NCBI GenBank assembly: GCA_001414485.1
Contig: LLEY01000130.1
Location: 111,055-175,054, forward strand
Direction: 5' to 3'
Source of the DNA: Calycina herbarum
Taxonomy: Eukaryota > Ascomycota > Leotiomycetes > Helotiales > Pezizellaceae
DNA: 64,000 bases
Positions 1 through 10,845 of the stretch are shown piece after piece. The notes beneath the pieces were generated by a model. That model was not told the DNA's origin. It saw only the letters and a program-made list of their open reading frames with translations, and did not search any database. Every line of letters starts with the position of its first letter. Position 1 is the first letter of the stretch. Made by a program: the position numbers and the translations under genes.

Positions 1-1800
1 CTTTAGCTGCTTTAAGAGTGTTTTTTGCTAGCATTCTCTCTCTTACTTATTCATTCTTTGTAGAAACTTGTTTCTCTATCTTAGAAAGTATTAGAGCTTT
101 AGTCTCTAGAGCTATATTAGTATCTAATACTTCTTCTTCTTTGGGCCTACTAAGAAGTTAGTAAAAGAGAGGTAAAAAGAGGGGTAAAAGGAGGGGTAAG
201 ATATACGTACATAGGCTGAGCACCAGAAAGCTAGTAAGGCTTTCTACTAAACTAGGCCTTAAAGGGAGTAACGTGAGCTGGGAGTATAGTAGTAGGTGTA
301 AGGTTGATAACTTCTTGAAGTTCTAGAAGTAGTGAAACCTACTCCTGGAGGCTGCTAGCTCAGTCTATACGGAATGCAGAGAGACGAGCTTTAAATGTGC
401 TATTTGCCTTCTCTATACTCCTCTAGGTTTGAGGATGATAGGCACGACTGCGAATCTGTGTAATAAGTGGATTTTGTAACTCGTATAGTACTGTAAGCTC
501 TCTCTTAAACTTAGTACCGTTGTCGTAATAGAATTTATAAGAGGAACCGTTGTTTAAGATCTAGTAGGCTATAAAATAATTAGTTTTTATTAAGTTAAAG
601 TAAGATAAGAACATACTAATAGCCTCGGTAATAGTCTTACTCTCCTTATTCTTTAGAGCGTATAGCTATACGTACCTTGAGAAGTGATCTTTAATCTGAA
701 GGATCTACTTAAAGCTTTGTGATTCGTTATATCTAAGGAAGAAGAGTAGATCAGGTTAAGAAGTAAAGTCTATAAGATCTATATAGACTCTATTAAGGCA
801 ACGGTGTAAGGTAATTAGCTGGATAATAGTCGGTTTACGAGAAGCTCTTATAAGAGTATAGTATGTATACCTCTTAAGGATAAACTCTACGTCTTTCTGT
901 AAGATCCTGTAATATAACTCTGTATAGCGTATATAAGTCTTATTTATACCTAAGTTTATTAGTTAATTAAATAAGAATAAGTAGAGTTAGGCACTTACTA
1001 GTATGCTTTAGTCTACGATGTACTCTAGTAATTAGATTAAAGGCGTTAAGGTACAAACTGCGTATCTCTTTAGGTAATCCGTTCTACGAACTGATTTAGG
1101 TTAACGATATACTTGGTTATTATTAAGTATATACTTGTTAAGAGCTTTAAACTTTACTATAGATTGCCTTACTCTTTCTACTATTAGGAGATCTTAAGAG
1201 ACTACTTGTTTTAGGTTTTATAGCTAATTACAGTACTCGAATCACTTATAAGAAGTGAGATATCTCTTATTAGGAGAGGCTTTAAGGTAGTCGTGAAATT
1301 CCTACTTAGCTAAAGTACTAAAAGAGGTGATATTTGGCGGTTCAGAGCCCTTAGAGGGGAATAGAGGGGTGAACCGGACCCCTTAAGGTGAAGAGTAAGG
1401 GTCGTTAACGTCTATAATAGTAGGGTAAAAGAGGGGTAAAAATAGGATAGAAATATAAGGTTAAAATACTTTAGTTCTTTAAGAAAAAGAAAGAGATATC
1501 TAGTTAACTATATAGAATAACTCCTAATAGTAAGATAAGAGAGAAGTGCTGTTCTCCTAGCCTCTCTAACCTCCCCCTTTTTAACTGACCTACCTTGTTT
1601 TACCTACTTTTCACTTACTGATATACTTCTAAAACCTTAGTAAATATAAAGAAAGTTAAATATTACTACTAGGTATCTATTAATCTTATATCTAAGTTTT
1701 AAAGAAGTTTTAACTATTCTTTATTAGGCAGGTAAAGTGGGAATAGCCTCAAATAAGTGCTAGGAGTGACGTAGAGAGAGTTTTGAAAAAAGTGTATTTG
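1..1800 (-). mobile_element. AT-rich, RIP-like degraded retroelement with integrase core relic
   Basis: The stretch is very AT-rich, has no open frame of useful length and is full of TAG/TAA. Read on the minus strand, about 700 down to 360 gives a recognisable integrase (rve) core in one frame: IKDHFSRYV (near 696-670), then DNGTKFKREL (near 527-498), then YHPQT followed by SIEKAN (near 440-400). The in-frame stops sit where Trp or Gln would be expected (TGG to TAG, CAG to TAG), which is the signature of C-to-T/G-to-A mutation by RIP. The DNGTxF and HPQTxGxxExxN motifs are typical of LTR-retrotransposon or related DDE integrases; I cannot assign Gypsy or another class. No terminal repeat was found in the window, so the left edge probably lies outside it. 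The element is dead. Confidence 0.75.
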
Positions 1801-1877
1801 ATTAAAATCGCGGTATTAGACACCCGATTTGGGCCATCTATTGGTTTGCGCAATCCAGAATTTATTGCCCAAATAGA

Positions 1878-2203
1878 TTAGTCTAATTGCGCAATACCTC
1901 GTATTGCGGAACACCATAGCACAGATCGATTCTTGCTATTCCCCACTCTAAAAACTTTTCCTTCGCTTCCCTCGCCGTGATTAGTGCTCCCGATAAATCT
2001 GGTGGAAATCAGCCAACATCTCGTTCTCGTAAACCGAGAGTTATTGTTGCTTGTTCTGGTAAAGCGTGAGCCCATATTTGCAATCTGATCTCAACAGGTA
2101 GACACTCAAATAGAGGAAAGTTTAGTAAAGAGGATTTTGAGATGGGGGGAGGATTTGAGAAGTTCATTGGGAAATTTGTAAGATTGATGAGAAGACGAAA
2201 CAT
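1878..2203 (-). pseudogene. Broken 2EXR-type (F-box-like) gene fragment
   Basis: The minus strand starts at an ATG at 2203 and reads FPLFECLPVEIRLQIW, which matches the start of the fungal 2EXR domain (consensus of the type F-x-LP-E-R-x-IW). The frame hits TGA at about 2009-2011, then stays open for a further 41 codons (to a TAG near 1888). CGA to TGA would fit a RIP-type change at the first stop. Full-length 2EXR proteins are usually 200-400 residues, so this is at most the N-terminal part. It lies beside the mutated retroelement and probably decayed with it. The function of 2EXR proteins is unknown. A short intact gene ending at 2009 is possible but unlikely. Confidence 0.45.
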
Positions 2204-2888
2204 GTGTTCGATTTTAAGTGGTCAGTTCTGGCTGACAAATAGAGTGCAGATCTAGCGTCCAAAGCGACTAGCTCTTGTTAGACTAAGTTGCATAATTTAT
2301 AGGTTGTGTATCGCAAATAATTTTTAGCTAATTATCTACTAAAAACTCCATAGAAACTTATCACCCTTTTTAGGGTTACTACATAACACTCTCGCTTATT
2401 TCGTCGCCTTCTAAGGCGTAGTCTAGGACTGAGAATTCTGCTTCGCGCAGGTTAACACAGCTTTCCTTCTGATTGAATTGATTTTTTGTATGTAAGATTC
2501 CTGGGCTCTCTTCCTCATACAAGGATGTACCCTCATTTCTCATTACTAGTATTTCTGGGACTATTACAAGTTTTTTAAGTTTCTAATTCTTTCAACTCCT
2601 TTCGAACAACACGTTTAATTAATCCAAAATGTTTCAGTTACACAGGTATGCCCTCCTAGGAGCAATGCCCGAATCTCTTACTTAGAAATGTCACTTGGTT
2701 TTCACGTTTTGAATCTTGGGTTTTGTATTTTGAAAGATAAACAATCTATATTTATTTAAATGAGTTTGCACCTGAATATATATGACAAACACCTGGCTTG
2801 TCTAAGAATTTATACGTAAGGCCGATGAATACTTTCCCTTTTCAAACTTACTCTCTCGTTACAATTAAACCCATTCTTGAAAGATGAG
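2204..2888. other. Intergenic, no gene seen
   Basis: AT-leaning sequence with no open frame worth naming. It separates the decayed left edge from the first intact gene, and its right part is the 3' flank of the minus-strand Ser/Arg-rich gene. Confidence 0.5.
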
Positions 2889-3923
2889 TTAACGACGTCG
2901 ACTTGAGCTCCCTTGGTCTCTTGGGTTTCGATCAACATGGTCTTCAGCTGTGCGTCGACTAATGTTCATCTTGGCCATCAAATACTCAATCTCCGCCTCT
3001 CGTTCGCAAATTGCATCATAGTCTCTTGGACGACCATGTCTGGAGGAGGAGCTTTTACCTGATGATCTACGAGGCTCATTATCAACTTCGATTACTATGC
3101 TTCCATCGCATCTTCGGTAAGTGCGGGTACTCGGGCCTGGGGAAACATGGCGAACACGAATATGAGGTTGCTCATAGTCATCATAGCTTGGTCTACGTCC
3201 TCGGCTTCTTCTAGAGGTTGGAGCTCGGCGGGGAGGTGATGGATCACGTCGGCTGGATCGATGGCTAGACTCGCGCTGAGTGCGAGAGCGAGAAGGTGGG
3301 GAAACCGGCTCGCCATAAGAAGGTCTACGTCTGCTATAAAACTCCTCGCGATCATCGTTAGCAGCAGGTGGTGGTGAGGGTGCGCGGGGTGGAGGAGGTG
3401 ATGAGCTTCTTCCATATGAAGAACCTCTTGAACGTCCCGAACTTTCGGGATAAACGTACTCCCCGTAAGAAGGCCTTTCGTAATGAGATCGTGGTGGTGA
3501 TGGGGAACGACTCGAGGCATAGCTAGATGGATAACCACCCGAAGAGGAGCCTGCCGATGCACGGTTAGAGTAACCATCAGAAGCGTAGCCACTCCGAGGA
3601 GGAGAACTTGCCCCGTAGTATCCAGAACTGCTGTAACCTTTGGAATAGTACTTAGATCTAGCACCCTCAGCCTGGCGGGCCTCAAATTCGGAAGGGAATT
3701 TGTCACCCTTACCGTTGTATCGAGGTGCACGAGCTTCAAACTCCTTGTCTACCTCTTTAAGAACCTTCTCGCGAGAAAGACCTTTCTTGCAGAAGAACTC
3801 GACCATTTCCTCCTTGGTCATTGATGTTTTTCCATTGAATTCTCTTGGATCGACTTGAATTGTTTCAGGCTCTTCATCCTCAACGGTATAAAGAGCCGGA
3901 GTGTCGTCGTTGTAGGAAGACAT
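2889..3923 (-). CDS. Ser/Arg-rich conserved fungal-type protein, function unknown
   Basis: Single-exon frame of 344 residues starting ATGTCTTCC at 3923 and ending TAA at 2889. The first 70 residues are acidic and ordered-looking and include a helix-rich stretch with MTKEEMVEFFCKKGLS. Residues about 85-270 are low complexity, dominated by Ser, Arg, Pro, Tyr and Gly with many RS/SR and SPPR groups. The C-terminus (about 295-330) contains a charged helix ending in MAKMNISRRTAEDHV. The SR content suggests an RNA-associated or phosphorylated protein, and an SR-protein kinase is encoded in this window, but no RNA-binding domain is visible. TATA-like sequences lie 60-120 bp upstream on the minus strand. 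I do not recognise a named family. Confidence 0.8.
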   Translation of the reverse strand: MSSYNDDTPALYTVEDEEPETIQVDPREFNGKTSMTKEEMVEFFCKKGLSREKVLKEVDKEFEARAPRYNGKGDKFPSEFEARQAEGARSKYYSKGYSSSGYYGASSPPRSGYASDGYSNRASAGSSSGGYPSSYASSRSPSPPRSHYERPSYGEYVYPESSGRSRGSSYGRSSSPPPPRAPSPPPAANDDREEFYSRRRPSYGEPVSPPSRSRTQRESSHRSSRRDPSPPRRAPTSRRSRGRRPSYDDYEQPHIRVRHVSPGPSTRTYRRCDGSIVIEVDNEPRRSSGKSSSSRHGRPRDYDAICEREAEIEYLMAKMNISRRTAEDHVDRNPRDQGSSSRRR

Positions 3924-3979
3924 TTTGGTTGTTTTGTTTTACTGATTAAAAGAAAAATAACAAACAGTAAGAAAGTGTA

Positions 3980-4055
3980 GTGCTGTATATATAGGAAAAT
4001 TGGTTAACTGAAGAGCAAGTACTAAAGTGGGTACCCTTGTATATATAGACTACAC
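3980..4055 (-). promoter_or_regulatory. TATA-like elements upstream of the Ser/Arg-rich gene
   Basis: Two TATATATA-type runs, near 3983-3995 and 4036-4050, lie 60-125 bp upstream of the ATG at 3923 on the minus strand. Position and sequence fit core promoter elements; no transcript data are available. Confidence 0.4.
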
Positions 4056-4059
4056 AAAA

Positions 4060-4529
4060 TTGTTGTTTAGAAATTGCCACAAAGCCTAAATATCTGCGAG
4101 GGGAAAACAAGGTAAGATGCGCTCTTTATTTACATGAGGGTCACCTTTATATCATGAACAAAGAGCAACTTGGAAAACCCGCTTTGATGAATTATAGTCA
4201 AGGAGATAACTCGGAAACCTGTGCCGTTTTAATTAGGCGGAGAAAGGAAAACGTAAAGACAATAGCATTGTTAGCACGATCCTCGCGCTCATCGTCTGGA
4301 AAAAGCTCTCATGTTGGCCCATTTCCAAAATTGCAAGTGGCAACAAGGAACCCAACGAGGACAACCCATTTTACAGCTGCGCAATGTTAGAGGTCAAAAA
4401 GACGGGAATTGAAAATGGCTCACTGTGCTTTCAATAATTGAAGATTACGGATCTACGACGCAAAATAGCCCCATATCCATGAAATCAAACTAGGAAGAAA
4501 AGATTCCAGATGATCTCAGTCAGGAAAGC
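4060..4529. other. Intergenic, no gene seen
   Basis: Short spurious frames only. The stretch holds the promoter side of the gene at 2889-3923 and the 3' side of the dehydrogenase gene. Confidence 0.5.
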
Positions 4530-5449
4530 TCACCACGCACAATCCTTACCCGAGTATAGAGGATACCCCTCCACAAAAATATCAAGAAACCTCCCATTTT
4601 CTTCCTTCCCCGCACCAATAATCTTCTCCAAAGTAGCTTTCGCTCCCACTTCGACATCAAGATCTGCATTAGCACCACCAAGATCGGTTCGGAGCCACTT
4701 GGTAATCGTTAGTCCGAGATACAAAGCATGGTTTTGAAAGAAAAAGAATTAGGGGGGCCTTACTCCTGGACTGATGCAGAAAATGGTGAAGCCTTCCTTT
4801 TCATATGCGAGCGAATATTGCATAGTCAAAGAATTGAGTGCGCTCTTGGAGATTTTGTAACCCGGGGTGGGAAGGAATTGGATCAAGTGAGCATGGGTTA
4901 TGGAGCCGACTGTTGAAGATCTATGGTTTTTCACCAAGTCAGTGAACCATGCCGAAACAGTTCGATAGGATGAAACTAACATATTAACAATCTTCTTAAG
5001 ATTGCCCTTCTGGAGGAGTGGAAGAAAAGCTCTCGTAACCAAATGCACACCGACAACATTGACAGTCAAATGCTCATCAAGGTCCTCCCTAGCAAAAGTC
5101 TGTCAGAAAGTGTCCAAATAAGATTTAGGTAGGAATCATACATAGTAGCTATTCCCTGAGGGGTAAAGTTCGAGATGGCTGCATTATTGATAAGAACATC
5201 GAGTCCTTTCTCACCCAGCTTCTCTCCTACCACTTTCACAGCGTTCTTGATGCTGTCCTCGCTCTTGGCCTCGAGTGGAACATTGACAATTCTTCCAGGA
5301 TTCTTCTCAATAAGCTCCGTGAGTGCTGTAGAAGTGCTGCGAGAAGTCGCGAAGATAGTACCAACTTCGGAAGAAGGACGAGAAGCCAGCTGTTTGACGA
5401 GAGTAAGACCAAGGCCACGACCGCAGCCTGTGATAAGATATGAAGCCAT
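4530..5449 (-). CDS. Short-chain dehydrogenase/reductase (SDR), sniffer/C-factor-like
   Basis: Three exons on the minus strand: 5449-5142, 5088-4764, 4697-4530 (801 nt, 266 residues). The first intron (53 bp) has branch site CTGAC and acceptor TAG; the second (66 bp) has GTAAGG, CTAAC and AAG. The product is an NAD(P)-dependent oxidoreductase with a Rossmann fold: cofactor motif TGCGRGLG at 7-14, NNA in the middle, and the catalytic pair Y180-x3-K184 in PGYKISKSA. The second splice joins ISPG directly to WLRTDLGG, the usual SDR segment after the active site. Length matches the classical SDR size of about 250 residues. No signal peptide is seen, so it is probably cytosolic. The substrate cannot be inferred; the sniffer-like call rests on general resemblance. 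Confidence 0.87.
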
Positions 5450-5539
5450 GATGTGAGATGGAAATCCAGAGAAAGAACTGTGCGAGTAATAAAGAGTCTC
5501 GAACTGCTGTTTGATATGCTCAAAACATGGTACAAGCCT

Positions 5540-5556
5540 GCTTGTTTATATATCTT
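5540..5556 (-). promoter_or_regulatory. TATA-like element upstream of the SDR gene
   Basis: TATATAAA on the minus strand lies about 95 bp upstream of the ATG at 5449, a usual distance for a fungal core promoter. Confidence 0.35.
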
Positions 5557-6854
5557 GTTGCCCAAACCGCAGCTCCGGGTTTAAGAACGGGATAAACTCC
5601 ATTGAGACACATCAACTCCGAAAATGGGCCCTGAACCTACTGATTTGCTGCCAATCGCCGATATTCCTTTGAAATTCCTACAACTTTCTTCATGTTTACC
5701 TACACAGACTTCTCAATTTGGCACAATTGGCGTTGTATCTTAGCAAGCAACCGTTTCGCTGAGAAATCGATGCTGTGATTGGTCGAATCGTACGGGCCCT
5801 GTTCGTTTAGGCGAGGTTTAGCGATTACGCCCCTTGTTTAGGCGTGACATTTCATGAAATGTTGCAGCTTACATATCAAAAAGCAGTACTCGTAGGTATG
5901 AGCTGGGCCCTACTGCATAGAACCAAGGGACTTACCGAAATATGTGAAATTTATAAAATTGATGCATGTTTTGTAGATTAGTACTGGATTTCCAGGCTAG
6001 CTTGACTGGACTATTTACTCACCGCCCAGGTGGCAGGATGATTTGGATTTGACTGAAAGGCTTACTGGTGGAGGTTATCCGTTTGTGATGTCTGACTGTG
6101 TTTTGAACGACAGCTATGAGTTTGAATTCTACAGGAATATTTGGCGGTGTATATATTGCCGAGCTGGAGCTATTTCTATGCTACCTCCAAATAGCTGAAG
6201 TTCATTTTCTAAACCGTTGACAGGTTGCATGTGAGCGGCTAGAGACTTTCCTTCTTTTTTAATACTATTTGTAGGCAAGCCTGTCAGTACCTAGGGCAAA
6301 TTGCAGGTAACCTATGAATAGCAACAATATTTTCAAAGCGTAGGCTTCAAGAACTAGTACAGTAGGCAAGTTATTTTTAGATAAGTGAACAGCGAATTGA
6401 TTTATCAAGTCGGTTGATGTTATAAGAGCTTGATTTTCAAGATGAATCATTTAAACGAAAATCTTCACCCTATCCTTCCCTCAAAAAAACCCTTACAAAA
6501 AGTCAGTCCCTAGTTAATTATTGTTTAGGACAGAATAGTGACAAAAATTGAAAGGATGGCTTACACATACAATCTCTGATCAGTCGTCGGTACATCAGGT
6601 CGTATGTACCACATCAAATCAACAAGGAAGGAAAACCAGGGTATAAGTATACTATTTGGACACACACACACTCTCTCTCGTTGACTTCCCAAAACGTAAT
6701 ATACAAAAAAACTCTGAAACGGACTTCATGATACTCATGACCATACTCTCCCCCCTTCGAACCCCACCCATGCTCATGCAAAACTATCGCGTACAAGCAA
6801 AAAACGCGACTTATGAATACAAGAGCTAAGCTATCCACATACCGATCAGCCAGA
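5557..6854. other. Intergenic, no gene supported
   Basis: About 1.3 kb without a convincing coding frame. A CA/CT microsatellite-like run lies at 6661-6680. The right end is the 3' flank of the golgin gene. Two minus-strand frames of 61 and 83 codons (6265-6450, 6614-6865) look fortuitous. Confidence 0.5.
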
Positions 6855-9800
6855 TCATTTCGCAATAGCAGCCAACCATTTATCCTGATCCTTCCTGCAA
6901 ATCACAAAAAATTAGCAACCCAACAATCTCCACTCCGAGTTCGCGCAAACTTACCTATCAAAATGTAACAACTGCCCCAAAACAGTCTTAACCAAATCGC
7001 CCCGTCGCTTTTTGTCTTTCTGCTCCAAGAACTGGAGCAAGATGGTCTTCAAGTAGACATAATCCATGCCACCCGCAGACCCATTGGCCGCCGGACTCCC
7101 CGCTCTCCCGCTATCAATCGAGGATCGCGAGGAGTCGTTCATCTTCAATTGCTTAGCTTGCAAAGCCTTGTGCTCCTTCTGAAGCTTCTCGAATTTCAGA
7201 TTCGCTTCGTCCAGTAGACGTCTCAGGTCAGAACGTTGTTTTTCCGCATCCCTAACCTGCTTCTCAGAACCATCAAGCGCATTCCTAAGCTCGCCCATCG
7301 CGGAGCGCGTTTCCTGGACTTCTTGCGTAGCTCGTTCGGATGCAGACTCAAGATCATCCCTTTTGCGTTTCCACTCCTTCTGCGCTTGCGCCAATTCATC
7401 CCGATCATCAACCGCCCTCTTAATATCCCGTTCAAAGTCTCGAATCTTGCTTTTCAACTCCTCCACTTCCCGAGCTTTTTTACGTCCATTAGTACTAGCT
7501 TCATCCTCCGCGCGATCGCGCTCCTCGATAGCTGCTTCCATGCGTTCTCGCATTTCTCGGACCTTGGCGTCTGCGCGATCATCAACATCAGCCAGTAACC
7601 TGCGCATCGTCTCGCCCTCTCGGGTGCGTTCGGAGAGGAGACGTTGAACTTCAGCGAGTTCTTCTTCCAGGGACTCAGATTGGTCCTTTGCTTCTTTGAG
7701 CTGCATTGCCATTTCGGCGGATTGGTCGCGCATGGAACCTAGGAGGCCTTGGGCGTTATTATATTGACTCCCCCTGAGCTCAACCTCCTCCCTCAGCCCC
7801 TTCGCTTCAGAACTAAGTTTCGAAACCTCCTCTTCCAAATCCCGGACTTTGATGCGTAATTTCCCAGCTTCGTCCTGCACCTTCGCGAGCTCAGCAGAAG
7901 CTTTCTCCCCCGAAGCAGCAAGTTGTATCTTCTCCGCCTCACTCCTCCTCATATCCCGCTGCGCAATACGAGCTTGATCCTCAGCTCTCAAACGCCCATT
8001 CGTTTCCTGCGTGACTTTCTCATTCAAAGTCCTAATCTCGCTTTCTCGATCCGCAGCTTGTTTCTTGAAACTTCCTACATCGGAGCGGAGGTCTTTTTCT
8101 CTTGCTTCTAATCTTCTCAGTTCCGAAGTTCGAGTGGCAAGTTCTTCCTTGGTGGTTTTCAGAGTTGCGTTTTCGGTGCGGAGAGTCTTGAGTTCTGGTT
8201 GGGCTTTTTGAAGGACCTCTCGGAGGTCGGTTAGGTCTCTGTATCGTGATGTTGCCAACTGGTGTGCTGCTCCAAGATCTGTTTGCAAGGCTGCTGACTT
8301 TGTTTTGAGGTCTTCGTACTCGGCTGTTAAAGACTTGAAGTCGACTCCTATCTTTTCGCTCTCTTTGGATTGTGACTTGTGAATATCAATCTCCTTCTCC
8401 AACGTCATAATTCTCCTCTGGAGCTCCCTCTTTTCTCCCTCGAGCTCTTTGATCTTTTCCATGGCTTCCACGTGTTCCTGGCCATAATTGGAGAGTTCTT
8501 CCCGAACATGATCAAGTTCTTCCCGGAGATCTGCTTCCGTCTTGCGCTGGGTTTGGAGTTTCGAGATTTGAGAATCTCGGTCTGCTACTTCCTCCTTGAG
8601 TCTTGAAATTTCAGCTTGCGTATCAGTAGCCATCGGCGAAGGTGGCGCTGATGCTTGTTCTGTTTCTTTCTCCGCAGCACCCTCTTTAGCAGCCGCAGCT
8701 GCAGCTCCTCCCTTCTTCTTCTTTTTATTCTTCTTCTTGCCACCCCCAGTTGTTGTCGGTGGTACGGCTAGCGTACCTGCTTCCGGGGCCTTGGCTTCAT
8801 TCTCATCAACATGGCTTCCCGTCTCCTCCTTGAGCTGTTCCGTCGAAGTTTTATTGGATTCGGAGAGTTCTTGAATTCTTTTAACGTCACTAGCAAGGGA
8901 GGCTTCCAATTCCTTAATCTGGGCATCTAACCTCTGACTGCTGGCTTCATGCTCCTTGCGAGAACTCTTTTCCGATTCCAATACTCGCTTGAATATCTCC
9001 TTTTCCTTTGCGATATTGGTTTCCAAAGACGATATTTTCGCACTTGACTCTTTCTTAGTACTCTCAAGCTTTGCTTCAAGATCAGCAAAACTCTTTTCCG
9101 AGGTTCCCAATTTCTGTTTCAAGGTGGAAATTTCCTCTGTCTGCGTCTTGATTTGTTCCAATCGATCCTGGCCAGCGGTCACAGCTTCCTTTGATTCGTT
9201 GAGCTCTCGGGTTGCCTTTTCCAGGTTCTCAACCAAGCCAGAACTTGATTCTCGAGCGACTGCGAGATCTGTCTCCAAGGTGTTGACCTTTGACTTTAGG
9301 CTTTCAACTTCGGCAGTTTTCTCCTTGACTTCTGCTTGAAGTTTGGGTATTTCGTCATCATATGAAAAGAACTCTTCGCTAACGTCTTTGTTGTCCGTCG
9401 CTTCTGGTTTCTGCTTGGGGGAGAATAAATTCATCACAGAAGAAACGGGGGATTTGACTGATGCCGTAGGCGTATCGATACTGCCAGCATTTGTCTGTAT
9501 AGTCGAGACAGTGGTACTTTCCTCGGCTTGTGACGATTTCAGAGTTTCCAACTGCTCCCGCACAGCCAAAGTTTCCTTTTCGGACTCCTCAAACTTTTTC
9601 TTATAGTTGTCGCGATCGGCAGATACACGTTTGAATTCATCCATGACCATGTCCCCCTTCAAATTCAGCTGGCCAAGGTATTCAACGAGGGCATCGGGAT
9701 TGGCAATAGTCTCCAAGGGTGTATGTTCCTTAAGGGCTCGCTCGAATGGTTCAATTGAGATAGCTTTCGCATGTGCAACCCTGTAAGAGCGCAAAAGGTC

Positions 9801-10405
9801 TAGTTGTGTCAATTAAAGTCATACAACCAACTCCCACCATCGTCCTACCTTTATATTTTGCCTGCAAGTTTTCAAATCTCTGCAACCTCGTACGCACATC
9901 TGCAGGTAAATCAGATAACTTTGTTGGGGTTTCCGCAATCTTCTTTGCGCCATCTACAGGACTTTTGGCCTCGGAGGCCTTATTCGTTTCCGCCATTGTA
10001 TCGTTCTTTTCCGAAACTGGTTGTCCGGCACTCGAAGATTCTTCTGTCTCGTCCTCTTCTATCACAAAAGCACTCTCAAATTCGGAGGGGTCTGGACCTC
10101 GAGCTGGCGAAGCATCGCCTTCTTTTGGCTTTTGTCTCCGTGGCTTTGTGGAAGGGGATTCGTTTCGGGAGGAGGAACGTCGAGCTGGGGAACTGGTGGA
10201 ATTGGATCGCGATAATGTGGGATCTGAGCCTGAGCCTGTGGTAGACTTCTGGCGTGCTTGCTCCTCTGCTATTCGGGAATCTATGGCCCCCTTGAGTCGC
10301 TGTGGACAGGTCAGCTCTAAGACTATTCGAGGGCAAGGCTGCGATGGAAATGGAAATGGAAATGGAAATAGAAATAGAAATGGTGGTTAAGGTTACCTGG
10401 AACAT
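6855..10405 (-). CDS. IMH1: Golgin with C-terminal GRIP domain (Imh1-like)
   Basis: Four exons on the minus strand: 10405-10397 (only ATGTTCCAG), 10299-9849, 9799-6955 and 6894-6855, giving 1114 residues. The N-terminus MFQRLKGAIDSRIAEEQ resembles fungal golgins. Residues about 150-1050 are almost continuous heptad coiled coil, broken near residue 500 by a Gly/Lys/Ala-rich linker (KKKNKKKKKGG). The last 50 residues (about 1065-1114), starting YVYLKTILLQFLEQKD and running through LLHFDRKDQDKW, form a GRIP domain. In the family this domain binds the GTPase Arl1 on trans-Golgi membranes, and the coiled coil captures vesicles. The final 60 bp intron splits the GRIP domain at HFDR; without it the frame stops early at 6951. 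Intron 1 (97 bp) carries a GGAAAT-type microsatellite. The gene is divergent from LNP1 with a 440 bp shared upstream region. Confidence 0.93.
10345..10383. repeat. Hexanucleotide microsatellite in IMH1 intron 1
   Basis: Six or so tandem units of GGAAAT, shading into GAAATA, inside the first intron of the golgin gene. Intronic position means length changes should not alter the protein. Confidence 0.8.
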
Positions 10406-10845
10406 CGTGGCCACGTCGCGGTGGAAATTGTTTCAATAAGACCAGATCACTAGCTTGTAGGCAAAAGGTCAATTAATAATTGAATATCATGGTTGCGACA
10501 GTTGCGGCATCAAGACATGAATCACTGGCCAAAGCCTACACCTGTCAACATTCAAAGCGCAGCCCCCAGCAGTGAGCCTGACACACCACAGCTCTTCTTC
10601 TTGGTGGCGCTGTCCGTGCCACAGTGGATTCACAGCTTCTTACAGTGGACTACAGGGGCCTTTTGGTGTTGCCTTCCAGGTTGCTTCTTGGGCGGCCTTC
10701 CGGGACCTTCAAAGGAGCTCTGAACACAAAATGCCACGCGACTCTCTCTGAGCAAGACAAGCAAGACATCTATTGCAACCTCAACCACTGTCACTGCGAC
10801 AGCATGATATGCTGATACTCGAGCTTCTGGATAGCTTCATTTACA
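10406..10845. promoter_or_regulatory. Shared divergent upstream region of IMH1 and LNP1
   Basis: This 440 bp separates the start codons of two diverging genes for Golgi and ER shape, so it must hold both promoters and 5' leaders. No clear TATA box was seen on either side. Short frames inside it look fortuitous. Confidence 0.55.

Noticed and set aside
3095..3739. 214-codon minus-strand frame inside the Ser/Arg-rich gene
   Set aside because: It is a shifted-frame shadow of the low-complexity repeats of the real gene.
4154..4390. 78-codon plus-strand frame
   Set aside because: No motif, no promoter context; looks like chance.
7236..10390. Many plus-strand frames opposite the golgin gene
   Set aside because: Antisense shadows of coiled-coil codons; none has a start, splice or domain support.
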